Below are positions 17,541 through 25,011 of a DNA stretch of 37,397 nucleotides, in pieces. Numbering within the stretch: position 1 is the first letter of the stretch; every line of letters starts with the position of its first letter. A program made the translations under genes and the position numbers. The DNA comes from Oligoflexia bacterium (GTDB taxonomy: Bacteria > Bdellovibrionota_B > Oligoflexia > Oligoflexales > JAGOVF01). Below the pieces are notes generated by a model that saw only the letters and a list, made by a program, of their open reading frames with translations, was not told where the DNA came from and searched no databases. The DNA is taken from positions 1 through 37,397 of the forward strand of contig JAUILP010000034.1 in NCBI GenBank assembly GCA_030432875.1. The letters run 5' to 3'.

Positions 17541-18179
17541 TCATTTGAGAGCAACCATGTAGTTGGGGATTGGGGCTTGTGGCGTAGCCGTTTGAATGTT
17601 TTGCCAGAGGATTTCCTTAAATCCTGCTTGATGCAACTCGCCTCTAATATCGCTTACAAGTCCATAATGTCTCGGTGGTTTGCCAAAGTCTGTTACGGGA
17701 GTAAAGGGGCCGCACATAGTGGTAATGAGAAATAGGCCTTCGGATTTTAGCGCTTTGCGAATATTGGTCAGCATCATGACGCGCTCATCTTTTTCTATGA
17801 GACAATGCAATGTATTGATGCAGGTGACCATATCATACGCATTAAGCTCGTTTGGGCTAAGGATGTGATCCAAAGCAAAATCAAGTACTTTGAGCTTGAT
17901 CCCCGGATTGTGCTTTAGGCCAATTTCTATAGCAACTGAACTTTCATCAACACCAGTATAATCCATGCCGTACTCAACTACCTTCAGGCCAAACATACCG
18001 GCACCGCAGCCAACATCTAGAAGCTTTAGTCCCACCAGGCTCCTGGGGTGCAAGGATTGAATTTGCCTAATCAATTTACCATATAAATGGCTTGAGTAAC
18101 TTCCGTAAAAAGGATTATTAAGTTGGGCTCTTTTTTGCCAAACAGAGTCGTGATTATAATATTTACTTTTATTGCTCAC
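17541..18179 (-). CDS. SAM-dependent class I methyltransferase
   Basis: A 212-residue Rossmann-fold methyltransferase. Motif I is LDVGCGAG (54-61), followed by YTGVDESSVAIEIG, whose acidic residue would bind the SAM ribose. Motif IV-like MVTCINTLHCL and the post-motif LKSEGLFLITTM are also present. A C-terminal substrate-recognition part contains PPRHYG, reminiscent of small-molecule or amino-acid methyltransferases. The substrate is not evident. The start is GTG with AGAGGAAT at good spacing. It is a single gene flanked by two same-direction copies of the GC-rich repeat, about 0.9 kb apart, which suggests a cassette-like arrival or a recombination-prone segment. Confidence 0.82.
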   Translation of the reverse strand: MSNKSKYYNHDSVWQKRAQLNNPFYGSYSSHLYGKLIRQIQSLHPRSLVGLKLLDVGCGAGMFGLKVVEYGMDYTGVDESSVAIEIGLKHNPGIKLKVLDFALDHILSPNELNAYDMVTCINTLHCLIEKDERVMMLTNIRKALKSEGLFLITTMCGPFTPVTDFGKPPRHYGLVSDIRGELHQAGFKEILWQNIQTATPQAPIPNYMVALK

Positions 18180-18325
18180 TTATTCCTCTTGCTTTTAAGA
18201 CACCCGATTCAAACTTGTTTTTGAAAGAGTGTCAATAAGTCTCCACAAGATAGCTCGTAAAATCCATCTGTCCCAATGATGTGGCTTTGAGGCACTTACC
18301 TTATATGTCACCCTGACAGACTTGG

Positions 18326-18381
18326 TTTTAATGCGCATCACGGGTCTTGGGTGTTCTGAGATCGGGGAGGGCGCGTATAAG
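18326..18381 (+). repeat. GC-rich dispersed repeat, copy B
   Basis: This is the most diverged of the three copies. It keeps ATGCGCATCACGGGT and GTTCTGAGATCGGGGAG but differs in the middle (TTGGG for TCTGG) and in the GAGGGCGCG stretch, where the others read GAGCGGGCG. Same orientation as the others. It lies upstream of the methyltransferase start, opposite in sense to that gene. Confidence 0.82.
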
Positions 18382-18518
18382 GTAAACTGCGCTAGGGAGC
18401 TCAGCATCATCTAACGCCCGTGCAAATGGGGAGAAACCTTTCAGATCATTTGATAATGCGCTGAAATTGTTAGGTTAGTGCAGATAAATTTGGTATCAAT
18501 AAAATAATACTATAAATA

Positions 18519-18547
18519 TTGACAAAATATACTCAATAGGATACTAT
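18519..18547 (+). promoter_or_regulatory. Strong sigma70-type promoter P1
   Basis: TTGACA (18519-18524), a 17-base spacer and TACTAT (18542-18547) give a near-consensus vegetative promoter with a predicted start near 18554. No protein-coding frame follows on this strand before the terminator at 18810-18835, so it would drive a non-coding transcript of about 280 nt. Confidence 0.62.
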
Positions 18548-18655
18548 CCTCAACGAAATCAAAATTACCAATAAGTAAGTTAGGATAAGCAGTTTAGATA
18601 AGTAATTTTGCGTAGGTAAAAGTTGCCTGCTCTTAGAAAATGTTAATAATATATG

Positions 18656-18684
18656 TTGTATTTTTGGTGATATTGGATTATATA
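18656..18684 (+). promoter_or_regulatory. Sigma70-type promoter P2 for the small RNA
   Basis: TTGTAT (18656-18661), a 17-base spacer and TATATA (18679-18684). The predicted +1 is G18691, exactly where the 5' arm of the long closing helix begins. This coincidence of promoter geometry and RNA structure supports a transcript starting here. Confidence 0.5.
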
Positions 18685-18690
18685 AAGCAT

Positions 18691-18833
18691 GCTCTGCCAT
18701 CTGCATTTAATTTTCTTTCCAGTTTTTAATTGCTGCATGCACTGACTAATCCCAAAATTTTTCTTCAAAATTTTTCACCTTAGATGGCAGAGTATTTCGA
18801 TAGAAAAAAGGATCTCCTCGGAGATCCTTTTTT
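18691..18833 (+). ncRNA. Candidate small RNA with long closing helix and intrinsic terminator
   Basis: Bases 18692-18702 (CTCTGCCATCT) pair perfectly with 18782-18792 (AGATGGCAGAG), closing an AU-rich, roughly 79-nt interior that includes a local AAAATTTT..AAAATTTT hairpin. A single-stranded linker then leads to a strong terminator hairpin. The transcript would be about 140 nt from P2 or about 280 nt from P1. No protein frame of credible size is present: an 18-codon ATG frame inside has no ribosome site. It lacks the signatures of RNase P, tmRNA, 4.5S or 5S RNA. A 6S-like or regulatory sRNA is possible but unproven. It is not a leader, since no plus-strand gene follows before the convergent ABC operon. 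Confidence 0.58.
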
Positions 18834-18835
18834 TT
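18810..18835 (+). terminator. Bidirectional intrinsic terminator
   Basis: GGATCTC-CTCG-GAGATCC is a perfect 7-bp stem with a 4-nt loop, followed by eight T. Six A precede the stem, so it also works as a terminator on the minus strand for the ABC-transporter operon, whose last stop is about 225 bases away. It is the best intrinsic terminator in the window. Confidence 0.9.
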
Positions 18836-19058
18836 GTCTGCTAGGTTGGGCGGATGATTTAGATAAAGAGCTAAAGTCTCTTATTGTGTCAGGTATTTAG
18901 CGGGTTCTGTTCGATTAAAAGTCAGGGATAAAGCTCCTTCTACTCAGAATAATTTGCCATAAACTTAATCAGAGAAAAGTAGGCTGTGAAAAAAAAGAAA
19001 AATATAAATAATATCATGGCTATGAGGCCGCCTTTCCTTGACGCTTTTGCCCCTACCT

Positions 19059-19838
19059 CTATTTGTAGAGCTTTTTAGCCATTCTTTTGCATGAGAGCGT
19101 AACAAAGAAAAGACCTAGACCTAGAAGCCACATTAAATGCCGCAGCGCAAAATGCCAATCATAGGCAGGGGGAGTGATGTCCCAAAGCATAAATTGGCTG
19201 AGTCTTACGGCATGAAAAAGCGGAGAAATATAGCAAATATATAGGATGCCTTGGGGTAAATTTTCCGTAGGATAAAAAATCCCAGAGAAAAAAAACATAG
19301 GGCTTAATGTTAGAGAAAAGTAAATTTGAAATTTTCCAATGTCATCAACAAATGTGGTGCTCAGGAGGCCCATGCCACCACAAGCCAGGGCAACTAATCC
19401 GCCGAGCAGGGGGAGAAAATAAATGTGAGAAAAATTGCCAAGGCCAAACAGGCAAAAAACTAGACCAACGAGGGTAGAAAACCCGGCGCCTTTAAAGAAT
19501 ACCCAAATAAATTCGCCGGTGAGTATTTCTTTGACACCAACGGGCGTCGTAAGAAGAGCATCATATATACCCTCAAATTTTAAGCGGACAAATAGGCTGT
19601 AACTGGTTTCAAAAAAGGAGGTATACATGGCGGAACTTATGGCTAGGCCAGGAGCAAGGTACTTCAAATAGCTTTGCCCACCTATCTCTCCCATATATCC
19701 CCCAAGTCCTATCCCAAAAGCCGTGATATAAAAAATGGGATCAAAAAAAGTAGGGGAGAGATTGGCAATTAAATCGCGACGATAAATTTGCCAGTGGCGA
19801 CCGGCAACTAAAAAGCTAAGCCGCAGGTATTCAGGCAT
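19059..19838 (-). CDS. ABC-2 type transporter permease
   Basis: A multi-pass inner-membrane permease of the ABC-2/NodJ type, about 259 residues from the ATG. Hydrophobic spans include FFDPIFYITAFGIGLGGYM, ALACGGMGLLSTTFV, FQIYFSLTLSPMFFFSGIFYP (the characteristic S-P-x-F-F-F-S-G-x-F-Y-P signature) and the last helix MWLLGLGLFFVTLS. The cytoplasmic loop FEGIYDALLTTPV couples to the ATPase. The ATG overlaps the ATPase stop by eight bases (ATGCCTGA). A TTG three codons earlier (19847) is also possible, since AGGGAGG sits close to it and rather far from the ATG. With the ATPase it forms a two-component exporter, as in NodIJ or DrrAB systems; the substrate is unknown. Confidence 0.87.
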   Translation of the reverse strand: MPEYLRLSFLVAGRHWQIYRRDLIANLSPTFFDPIFYITAFGIGLGGYMGEIGGQSYLKYLAPGLAISSAMYTSFFETSYSLFVRLKFEGIYDALLTTPVGVKEILTGEFIWVFFKGAGFSTLVGLVFCLFGLGNFSHIYFLPLLGGLVALACGGMGLLSTTFVDDIGKFQIYFSLTLSPMFFFSGIFYPTENLPQGILYICYISPLFHAVRLSQFMLWDITPPAYDWHFALRHLMWLLGLGLFFVTLSCKRMAKKLYK

Positions 19839-20763
19839 TTTGACCAATTTGCCTCCCTGTTAGCTTTAAAAAAACATCTTCTAGGTTTGCAGGGCGCATG
19901 AGGTTTGGTTCCGGCAAATCCAATTCGCTCGCTACATTAACGAGCTGCTCCAGGTTTTGCCCAATTAAATAGCTAAAATTTTGGTGTGATGCAAATGAGT
20001 ATTCAGGATACTTCTCAGGGATAATTCTACTGATAAAGGCGATGATTGAAGCAGGAAGATTTTTATAGATAGCTAAAAAACCTGGAGTTTGCCTTCTGAT
20101 TAATTCCTTAGGGCTTCCCGTTTCCATGATTTTTCCTTGATCCATTATGATGATGCGATCACAGAGTTGTTCCGCCTCGTCCATATAATGTGTGGTAATC
20201 AATATTGATGTTCCTAGTGCTTTTAACTCTTCAACTTTCGCCCATAAAAGCTGCCTTACGGCTGGGTCCAGTCCTGTCGTGGGTTCGTCAAGAATGAGTA
20301 GTCTTGGTTTATTGAGCAAGGCGCGAACAAAAGTCAGTCTTCTCTGCATGCCTCCAGAGAGATTTTGAATGAGTTCTGACTTTTTGTGACTTAAAGACAT
20401 AAAAGCCAGAAGCTCATCAACACGATGTTTTTGCTCATCTTTATAAATTCCTGCCAGCTGAGCGAACATGAGAAGATTGCGCTCAACATTGATATTTTGG
20501 TCAAGAGCATTTTGCTGGGGAACAACCCCAATTTGGGAGCGAACCTTGCGGTAGTTAGTTACGGGTGACAACCCAAAAACCTTGACCTCACCTTTACTCG
20601 GAATACTAATGCCGTATATAAGATTTATGAGAGTTGATTTGCCAGCACCATTGGGTCCGAGGAGGCCGAGGCATTCTCCGGCAGACATATTTAAGCTGAC
20701 GTCATTCAAGGCACAAAAAGTACCATAGACTTTAAAAATATTTTTAATTTCTATAATGGGCAT
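19831..20763 (-). CDS. ABC transporter ATP-binding protein (NodI/DrrA-like)
   Basis: A 310-residue ATPase subunit with Walker A GPNGAGKST (36-44), a Q-loop around VVPQQNALDQNINVERNL, the ABC signature LSGGMQRRL, Walker B LLILDEPTTGLDP and the switch His in LITTHYMDEAEQLCDR. A C-terminal extension of about 80 residues ends in NLEDVFLKLTGR, as in the DrrA/NodI exporter subfamily. It powers export of an unknown substrate with the permease encoded immediately downstream (overlapping). The start is an ATG at 20763 without a strong ribosome site. Confidence 0.93.
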   Translation of the reverse strand: MPIIEIKNIFKVYGTFCALNDVSLNMSAGECLGLLGPNGAGKSTLINLIYGISIPSKGEVKVFGLSPVTNYRKVRSQIGVVPQQNALDQNINVERNLLMFAQLAGIYKDEQKHRVDELLAFMSLSHKKSELIQNLSGGMQRRLTFVRALLNKPRLLILDEPTTGLDPAVRQLLWAKVEELKALGTSILITTHYMDEAEQLCDRIIIMDQGKIMETGSPKELIRRQTPGFLAIYKNLPASIIAFISRIIPEKYPEYSFASHQNFSYLIGQNLEQLVNVASELDLPEPNLMRPANLEDVFLKLTGRQIGQNA

Positions 20764-21116
20764 ATTTAATTACCGCTGGCACAGCTCAGTCAACAAACGA
20801 GTTTTTGGGTTAGAAAAAATAGGGTTTAATTCTTTTTAACAATCTCCGTGTTGTGTAAAAAGATATGCGTTGCCAAGTTATACGTCGGCCTAAGATAACG
20901 CACCTATTTCAAAATAGAAAGTCTCTTCTACGCTAAAAAGGGGCGTTTTTTTTGATTGCATCACTATGCAAGTATTCCATATAATATCCTTGCTCGAAAT
21001 AATGTCCTGACTCGTCTTTAAGTCTCGGTTTGGTCGGTGTTGTCTATATAACCCAAGTGAAATGACTTTTTGGTGAGCAAACTCGCAAAGCGCATTTCGC
21101 TGCAAGAAAGGTTACT
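20764..21116. other. Intergenic region between divergent ABC and CNNM genes
   Basis: There is no gene of credible size. The region must hold the divergent promoters. A short plus-strand hairpin ACGC..GCGT with eight T (20930-20953) looks like a weak intrinsic terminator, but no transcript clearly leads into it. A CTATTT-CA-AAATAG palindrome lies about 30 bases before it. A second orphan small transcript is possible, but I see no good promoter for it. Confidence 0.35.
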
Positions 21117-21140
21117 ATTTTTCTAGAATTTTTAATTATT

Positions 21141-22415
21141 TTGACATTGATCATCATCAATGCCTTTTTCTCTTTGAGTGAATTTGCCATAGTTTCTGCC
21201 AGACCTGCTCGCCTAGCTGCCCTAACCAAAAAAGGTTCAAAATCTGCGCGTATCATCGAATCATTAAAAGATAATATGAGCTCTTTTCTCGCTTCAGTTC
21301 AGATTGGCATTACAGGCGTGGGTATTGTCGCAGGTGTTTTTAGTGGGGCAAATTTTGCCGAAGAGCTTTCTGTTGTCTTCGTGCGTATTTTTGTGCCCAG
21401 TCATGTTTCTATGCACTTAAGCTATGGTATTATTGTTGCGGGTGTTACTTTTTTGTCTATTTTTATAGGGGAACTCATACCTAAGCAATTAGCTTTACAC
21501 AATCCCGAAAAAATTGCCTTGGTTTGTGCTAAGCCTATGGTGCTTTGGGTTAAGCTTTGCCATCCTCTCGTGCGTTTTCTCAATTTTTTATCACAGATGT
21601 TTTTTAGCTTGGTTTCACTAGAGGAATTAAAAGCGCCCAATATAACTGAGGAAGAAATAAAGATGATTGTCGAGCAAGGAACTCAGGCAGGGGTTTTTGC
21701 TCTAGATGAAGAAACGATAATCAAGAGATCAATAACACTTGGCGACAGGAAGGTGATTGATCTAATGACGCCGCGCGTAGATATTATTTCTTTGGATATG
21801 AAAAAAGGAACAGCCGAGAATTTAAAAATAATCGTTTCATCACCGCATTCTTATTATCCTTTCTATGATATGAGGCATAAAAAAATTTTAGGACTTCTTT
21901 CCACTAAAAAAATTCTTCAAAAAATGATGGAAGGAGGACGGGTAGGGCAAATTAATTTAAAATCATGTTTAGAGGAGCCTCTGATTTTTCCAGAAAGCAT
22001 GATGGCATTGAATGCTTTACAAATGTTTAAAAAAGTGGGGCAGCATTACGCGCTTGTCATTGATGAACATGGCGATTTTTCTGGTATATTTACGCTGTTT
22101 GATCTATTTGAAGGCATAGTGGGAGCGCTGCCAAGCTCAAGTGAAAAATCTCAGGTATATATCAAAAAACGGGCAGATGGGGGGTTTCTTGTTGATGGTG
22201 CCACCCCCATTTTTGAATTTTTTGAATTTTTTAAGATAGCAAAGTCTGAACATGACCATCCGAACAACTACAGTACGGTTGGAGGATTAGTCATGGAAAT
22301 TTTGGGTGCCATTCCTGCTGAAGGGCAATATCTTTTTTGGCAGAATTTAAAAATTGAAATCATTGATATGGACGGCAATCGGGTGGACAAAATTATTGCC
22401 ACCCCTCAGCTTTAG
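21141..22415 (+). CDS. CNNM/CorC-family membrane protein with CBS pair (hemolysin-like)
   Basis: An inner-membrane protein of the HlyC/CorC-CNNM family, implicated elsewhere in Mg/Co ion homeostasis. The order is a CNNM (DUF21) domain with several helices (INAFFSLSEFAIVSARPARL; GITGVGIVAGVFSGANFAEEL; FLSIFIGELIPKQLAL), then a CBS pair beginning at LMTPRVDIISLD and containing HYALVIDEHGDFSGIFTLFDLFE, then the C-terminal CorC domain (VGGLVMEILGAIPAEGQ). The TTG at 21141 would cut the first helix short. The frame is open upstream, and an ATT at 21117 with AAAGG at short distance would restore a full helix (IFLEFLIILTLIIINAFF), so the true start may be a rare ATT. Confidence 0.87.
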   Translation: MTLIIINAFFSLSEFAIVSARPARLAALTKKGSKSARIIESLKDNMSSFLASVQIGITGVGIVAGVFSGANFAEELSVVFVRIFVPSHVSMHLSYGIIVAGVTFLSIFIGELIPKQLALHNPEKIALVCAKPMVLWVKLCHPLVRFLNFLSQMFFSLVSLEELKAPNITEEEIKMIVEQGTQAGVFALDEETIIKRSITLGDRKVIDLMTPRVDIISLDMKKGTAENLKIIVSSPHSYYPFYDMRHKKILGLLSTKKILQKMMEGGRVGQINLKSCLEEPLIFPESMMALNALQMFKKVGQHYALVIDEHGDFSGIFTLFDLFEGIVGALPSSSEKSQVYIKKRADGGFLVDGATPIFEFFEFFKIAKSEHDHPNNYSTVGGLVMEILGAIPAEGQYLFWQNLKIEIIDMDGNRVDKIIATPQL

Positions 22416-22462
22416 GGGGTGCGGGAGCATTACTCCCCCTACCAATACATGTCGATGCGTTG
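22414..22462. terminator. Hairpins between convergent genes
   Basis: AGGGGG..CCCCCT (22414-22440, with an alternative inner GGGAG/CTCCC pairing) is followed by ACCAA..TTGGT. They lie between the CNNM and prkA stop codons and could end both transcripts, but there is no T-run, so intrinsic termination is uncertain. Confidence 0.35.
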
Positions 22463-22467
22463 GTGTC

Positions 22468-24705
22468 TTATGATTTTTGTGTTTCTTGGCTTAAAAGAAA
22501 TTTAACACATTCCTTAGTCGCGGCTTCACTATAGCCATATTTTGACTTCATGTTTTTGTAGGTTTTTTCGACTTTTGCTGCTATGGCGCGTCCTGTTTCG
22601 CTCGCATCATCACTTGCTAACATCGCATGTACCAATTGCTTAACTTCTACTTTTTTATGTACATGATAGTGGTCCTTAATTTTCTTTAAAATATCATCAA
22701 ACACTTCGCTTAGGACCAGTTCTTTTTCTTTGTTTTCAAGTTTAAATGAGGCTAAGCGGTTTATTAATGTTTGGCGAAAATCATCCACTGACCCAGGGAT
22801 ATTAATAACTTTTTCAATTTCTGTCATGAGTTTATCGGAGGCGGGAATATAGCTTTCGGTAACAGAGTCAAAGATTTTTTCTTTTTTAATGAAAGCAACG
22901 ACATTTTGAATATATCTCTGGAGGAGTTCGGTGTAGCGGACTTCCTCTACAAAACCCATAGCATCGAGTAATTCAGTTTCAAAAATATTGGCAAATTCTT
23001 CTTCAATGTCTTTGATAAAAGCAGTGGCATCATGGTACTTGCCTCTTGGTTCATACTGTAAAAATTCATAAATCGTTCTATCTCTGACAACACGTCGTAA
23101 TTCTTTAAAAATAACCATGGGAGATAGGATGCTGTTATGTTGGCTTGACCGATGAAAAATAGCGCGAACTTCCCTGGGAGAGGCTCCAAATCGCCCTTCA
23201 TACACTTGCAGGCCATCAGATTCGTGCATGAGTTTATTGCGGAGTTTTTGCAAACGGCTCTTATGTGCTGCTGAGTAGTTGTCTGGGAGGGGTTTATTAT
23301 CGTAAATTTTGACTTTGTCAAGCGGCTTCAAGTTTTCTACAAGCTCTCGACTTTCCTTGTCAAATGCTTCGGGATCAGGTTGCTTTAGACGTGTGAGGAC
23401 AGCCCAAGTGCACAGCATTTCTAGGGAATGGGGGACGATGTCGGTAAGTTGGCTGAGGACTTTGACGTCATCTTGGTAAATACGCATTTCAACCGATGGC
23501 ATGAGGATATAAGGGACGGTGATAAGCTCAAACCGCTCTCGAAAGGATGAAAAATCTGGTGTCGTCTTAAAGCCGTCTAGGTGCTTGTCATTTGATGTGG
23601 CGATAAAAATAAGGTCTAAATTTGTGGATGATGAGGGTAAAGTAAGCGTTTGGTTTTCAATAATGGTTAGAAGGTATTTAAAAGCTTCAATAGGTCTTTT
23701 GAGTAGGTCTGAAAAATGTAGGATGCCTCGATTTGCTTCTACTAATTGACCGCTAGCTTCATGGAAACGAATGTTGTGAAGAATTGAGGGCAAATTGGCA
23801 ATATTTTTGTCCATGGAAAGCATTGCTTCCCTGGCATCAAGAGATAACTGTGGCTCTATAGTAGAAATACCCACGCGGTACTGACGACTCAAAAAAATTC
23901 TCTCGACTTGCACATGACGCAAGACTTTATCGAGGTCTCCTCCATAAGCCATCAGCAAGTTTTCAAAAATAAGTTGATTTTTCTTCGATAAACCCGCGTT
24001 TAAAAGGTTATAGGGAACGGAAAATGACTCAGGGTCAAGGCCCTTTTCTTTAGCAAGGGCTCCTTGTAAAAATTTTTCACGGTAAGGCATGGGAAGCAAA
24101 TAAATGGGATTTTCTTTGAATTCAGAATGGATTTTTGAGGCGATTTGATCCTCAGTGAGGTGAGCAAAGCTTACACAATCCGTATCATTAAAAGATGAAG
24201 CTCCAAAGCCTACGGGGCCAGTTTCTCCTAACGCGCGTGGGGCCAAGTTTTTTCCCACTGGAAAAATCCAGTTAAAGGTATAAAGGGCTCCTTCTTCGGA
24301 TTTGCTGTAAATGTTTGCGGCGTGTCCAATGGTTTCTACCGTAGATGTTTTAGCAGATCCATTGGGACCATGAAGCAGAATGAGTTTTGTTGGGGCGTTT
24401 TGTCTCACAAAATTTTTGAGGGTAGCATAAATTTGTTTTTGTACCTTTTCTCCACCAACGATCGGGTTGTTTCTCCCTGTCCCCAAATCAAATAGTTTAA
24501 AACGTTGTTCACCGTAGCTATTTTTTTCGCTGCCAAAATAATCAAAGGTGTCGAGCAAATATTCTGGGGCCGTACGACAAATTCTGCTGGGATGAGCTTT
24601 CAAACGATCTAAAAATTGGGAAAAACTCATGATGATATCTTGATTTTTATAGGTTTGCTGAAATTCTTTGGTGAGGCTGTCGAATTCAATACCCACTTTG
24701 TTCAT
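22468..24705 (-). CDS. prkA: PrkA-family serine protein kinase
   Basis: A 745-residue protein with the PrkA AAA+ domain (Walker A GPNGSAKTS, 113-121; ICRTAPEYLLDTFDYFG opening at about 41-58) followed by the PrkA C-terminal kinase-like domain (YEGRFGASPREVRAIFHRSSQ region). PrkA/YeaG proteins act in starvation, sporulation or stress responses, and kinase or AAA-protease activity has been reported. It is longer than E. coli YeaG (about 644). The partners usually encoded beside it (YeaH/DUF444 and SpoVR) are absent here. The ATG has AAAGGATAT upstream. It is divergent from the PhoH gene. Confidence 0.92.
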   Translation of the reverse strand: MNKVGIEFDSLTKEFQQTYKNQDIIMSFSQFLDRLKAHPSRICRTAPEYLLDTFDYFGSEKNSYGEQRFKLFDLGTGRNNPIVGGEKVQKQIYATLKNFVRQNAPTKLILLHGPNGSAKTSTVETIGHAANIYSKSEEGALYTFNWIFPVGKNLAPRALGETGPVGFGASSFNDTDCVSFAHLTEDQIASKIHSEFKENPIYLLPMPYREKFLQGALAKEKGLDPESFSVPYNLLNAGLSKKNQLIFENLLMAYGGDLDKVLRHVQVERIFLSRQYRVGISTIEPQLSLDAREAMLSMDKNIANLPSILHNIRFHEASGQLVEANRGILHFSDLLKRPIEAFKYLLTIIENQTLTLPSSSTNLDLIFIATSNDKHLDGFKTTPDFSSFRERFELITVPYILMPSVEMRIYQDDVKVLSQLTDIVPHSLEMLCTWAVLTRLKQPDPEAFDKESRELVENLKPLDKVKIYDNKPLPDNYSAAHKSRLQKLRNKLMHESDGLQVYEGRFGASPREVRAIFHRSSQHNSILSPMVIFKELRRVVRDRTIYEFLQYEPRGKYHDATAFIKDIEEEFANIFETELLDAMGFVEEVRYTELLQRYIQNVVAFIKKEKIFDSVTESYIPASDKLMTEIEKVINIPGSVDDFRQTLINRLASFKLENKEKELVLSEVFDDILKKIKDHYHVHKKVEVKQLVHAMLASDDASETGRAIAAKVEKTYKNMKSKYGYSEAATKECVKFLLSQETQKS

Positions 24706-25011
24706 CTTATATCCTTTTTTGACTGAGTTATGGGAAAATGCTAATTGATCTTTAATCTTTCTAAATGCATTTATTCCAAAGTAATCCCAAATATTCTCGG
24801 AGAAATTTGCTAAAAAATTCTTATTTTAGTTTACATCCTGGCTTGTCTACTCCCAACAGATTTTTAAAATTACTTTCATGGTAAAAAGTTGGCAAAGGGA
24901 AGCCCATTTTACTTTTTTTGGATTTGGCTAATTTAAATTTTGTATTTTTTTGTATTTTGATACACAATAAAGTTAATCATCACATATAAATAGCAAAAGG
25001 TGTATAGCCAA
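24706..25011. other. Divergent promoter region of prkA and the PhoH gene
   Basis: A very AT-rich 306-base spacer. A plus-strand TGTATTTTGATACA inverted repeat (5-bp arms, around 24951-24964) sits about 50 bases before the PhoH start and could be an operator or part of a promoter. I see no confident -35/-10 pair and no gene. Confidence 0.4.

Noticed and set aside
18195-18410. A 71-codon minus-strand frame overlapping repeat copy B
   Set aside because: Most of it is the repeat read backwards; no motif, and the frame is not kept in copies A and C.
18940-19017. A 25-residue single-helix frame (MILFIFFFFFTAYFSLIKF...) after the ABC permease
   Set aside because: It has no ribosome site and its hydrophobic Phe run comes from an AT-rich A/T tract; it might be real but cannot be supported.
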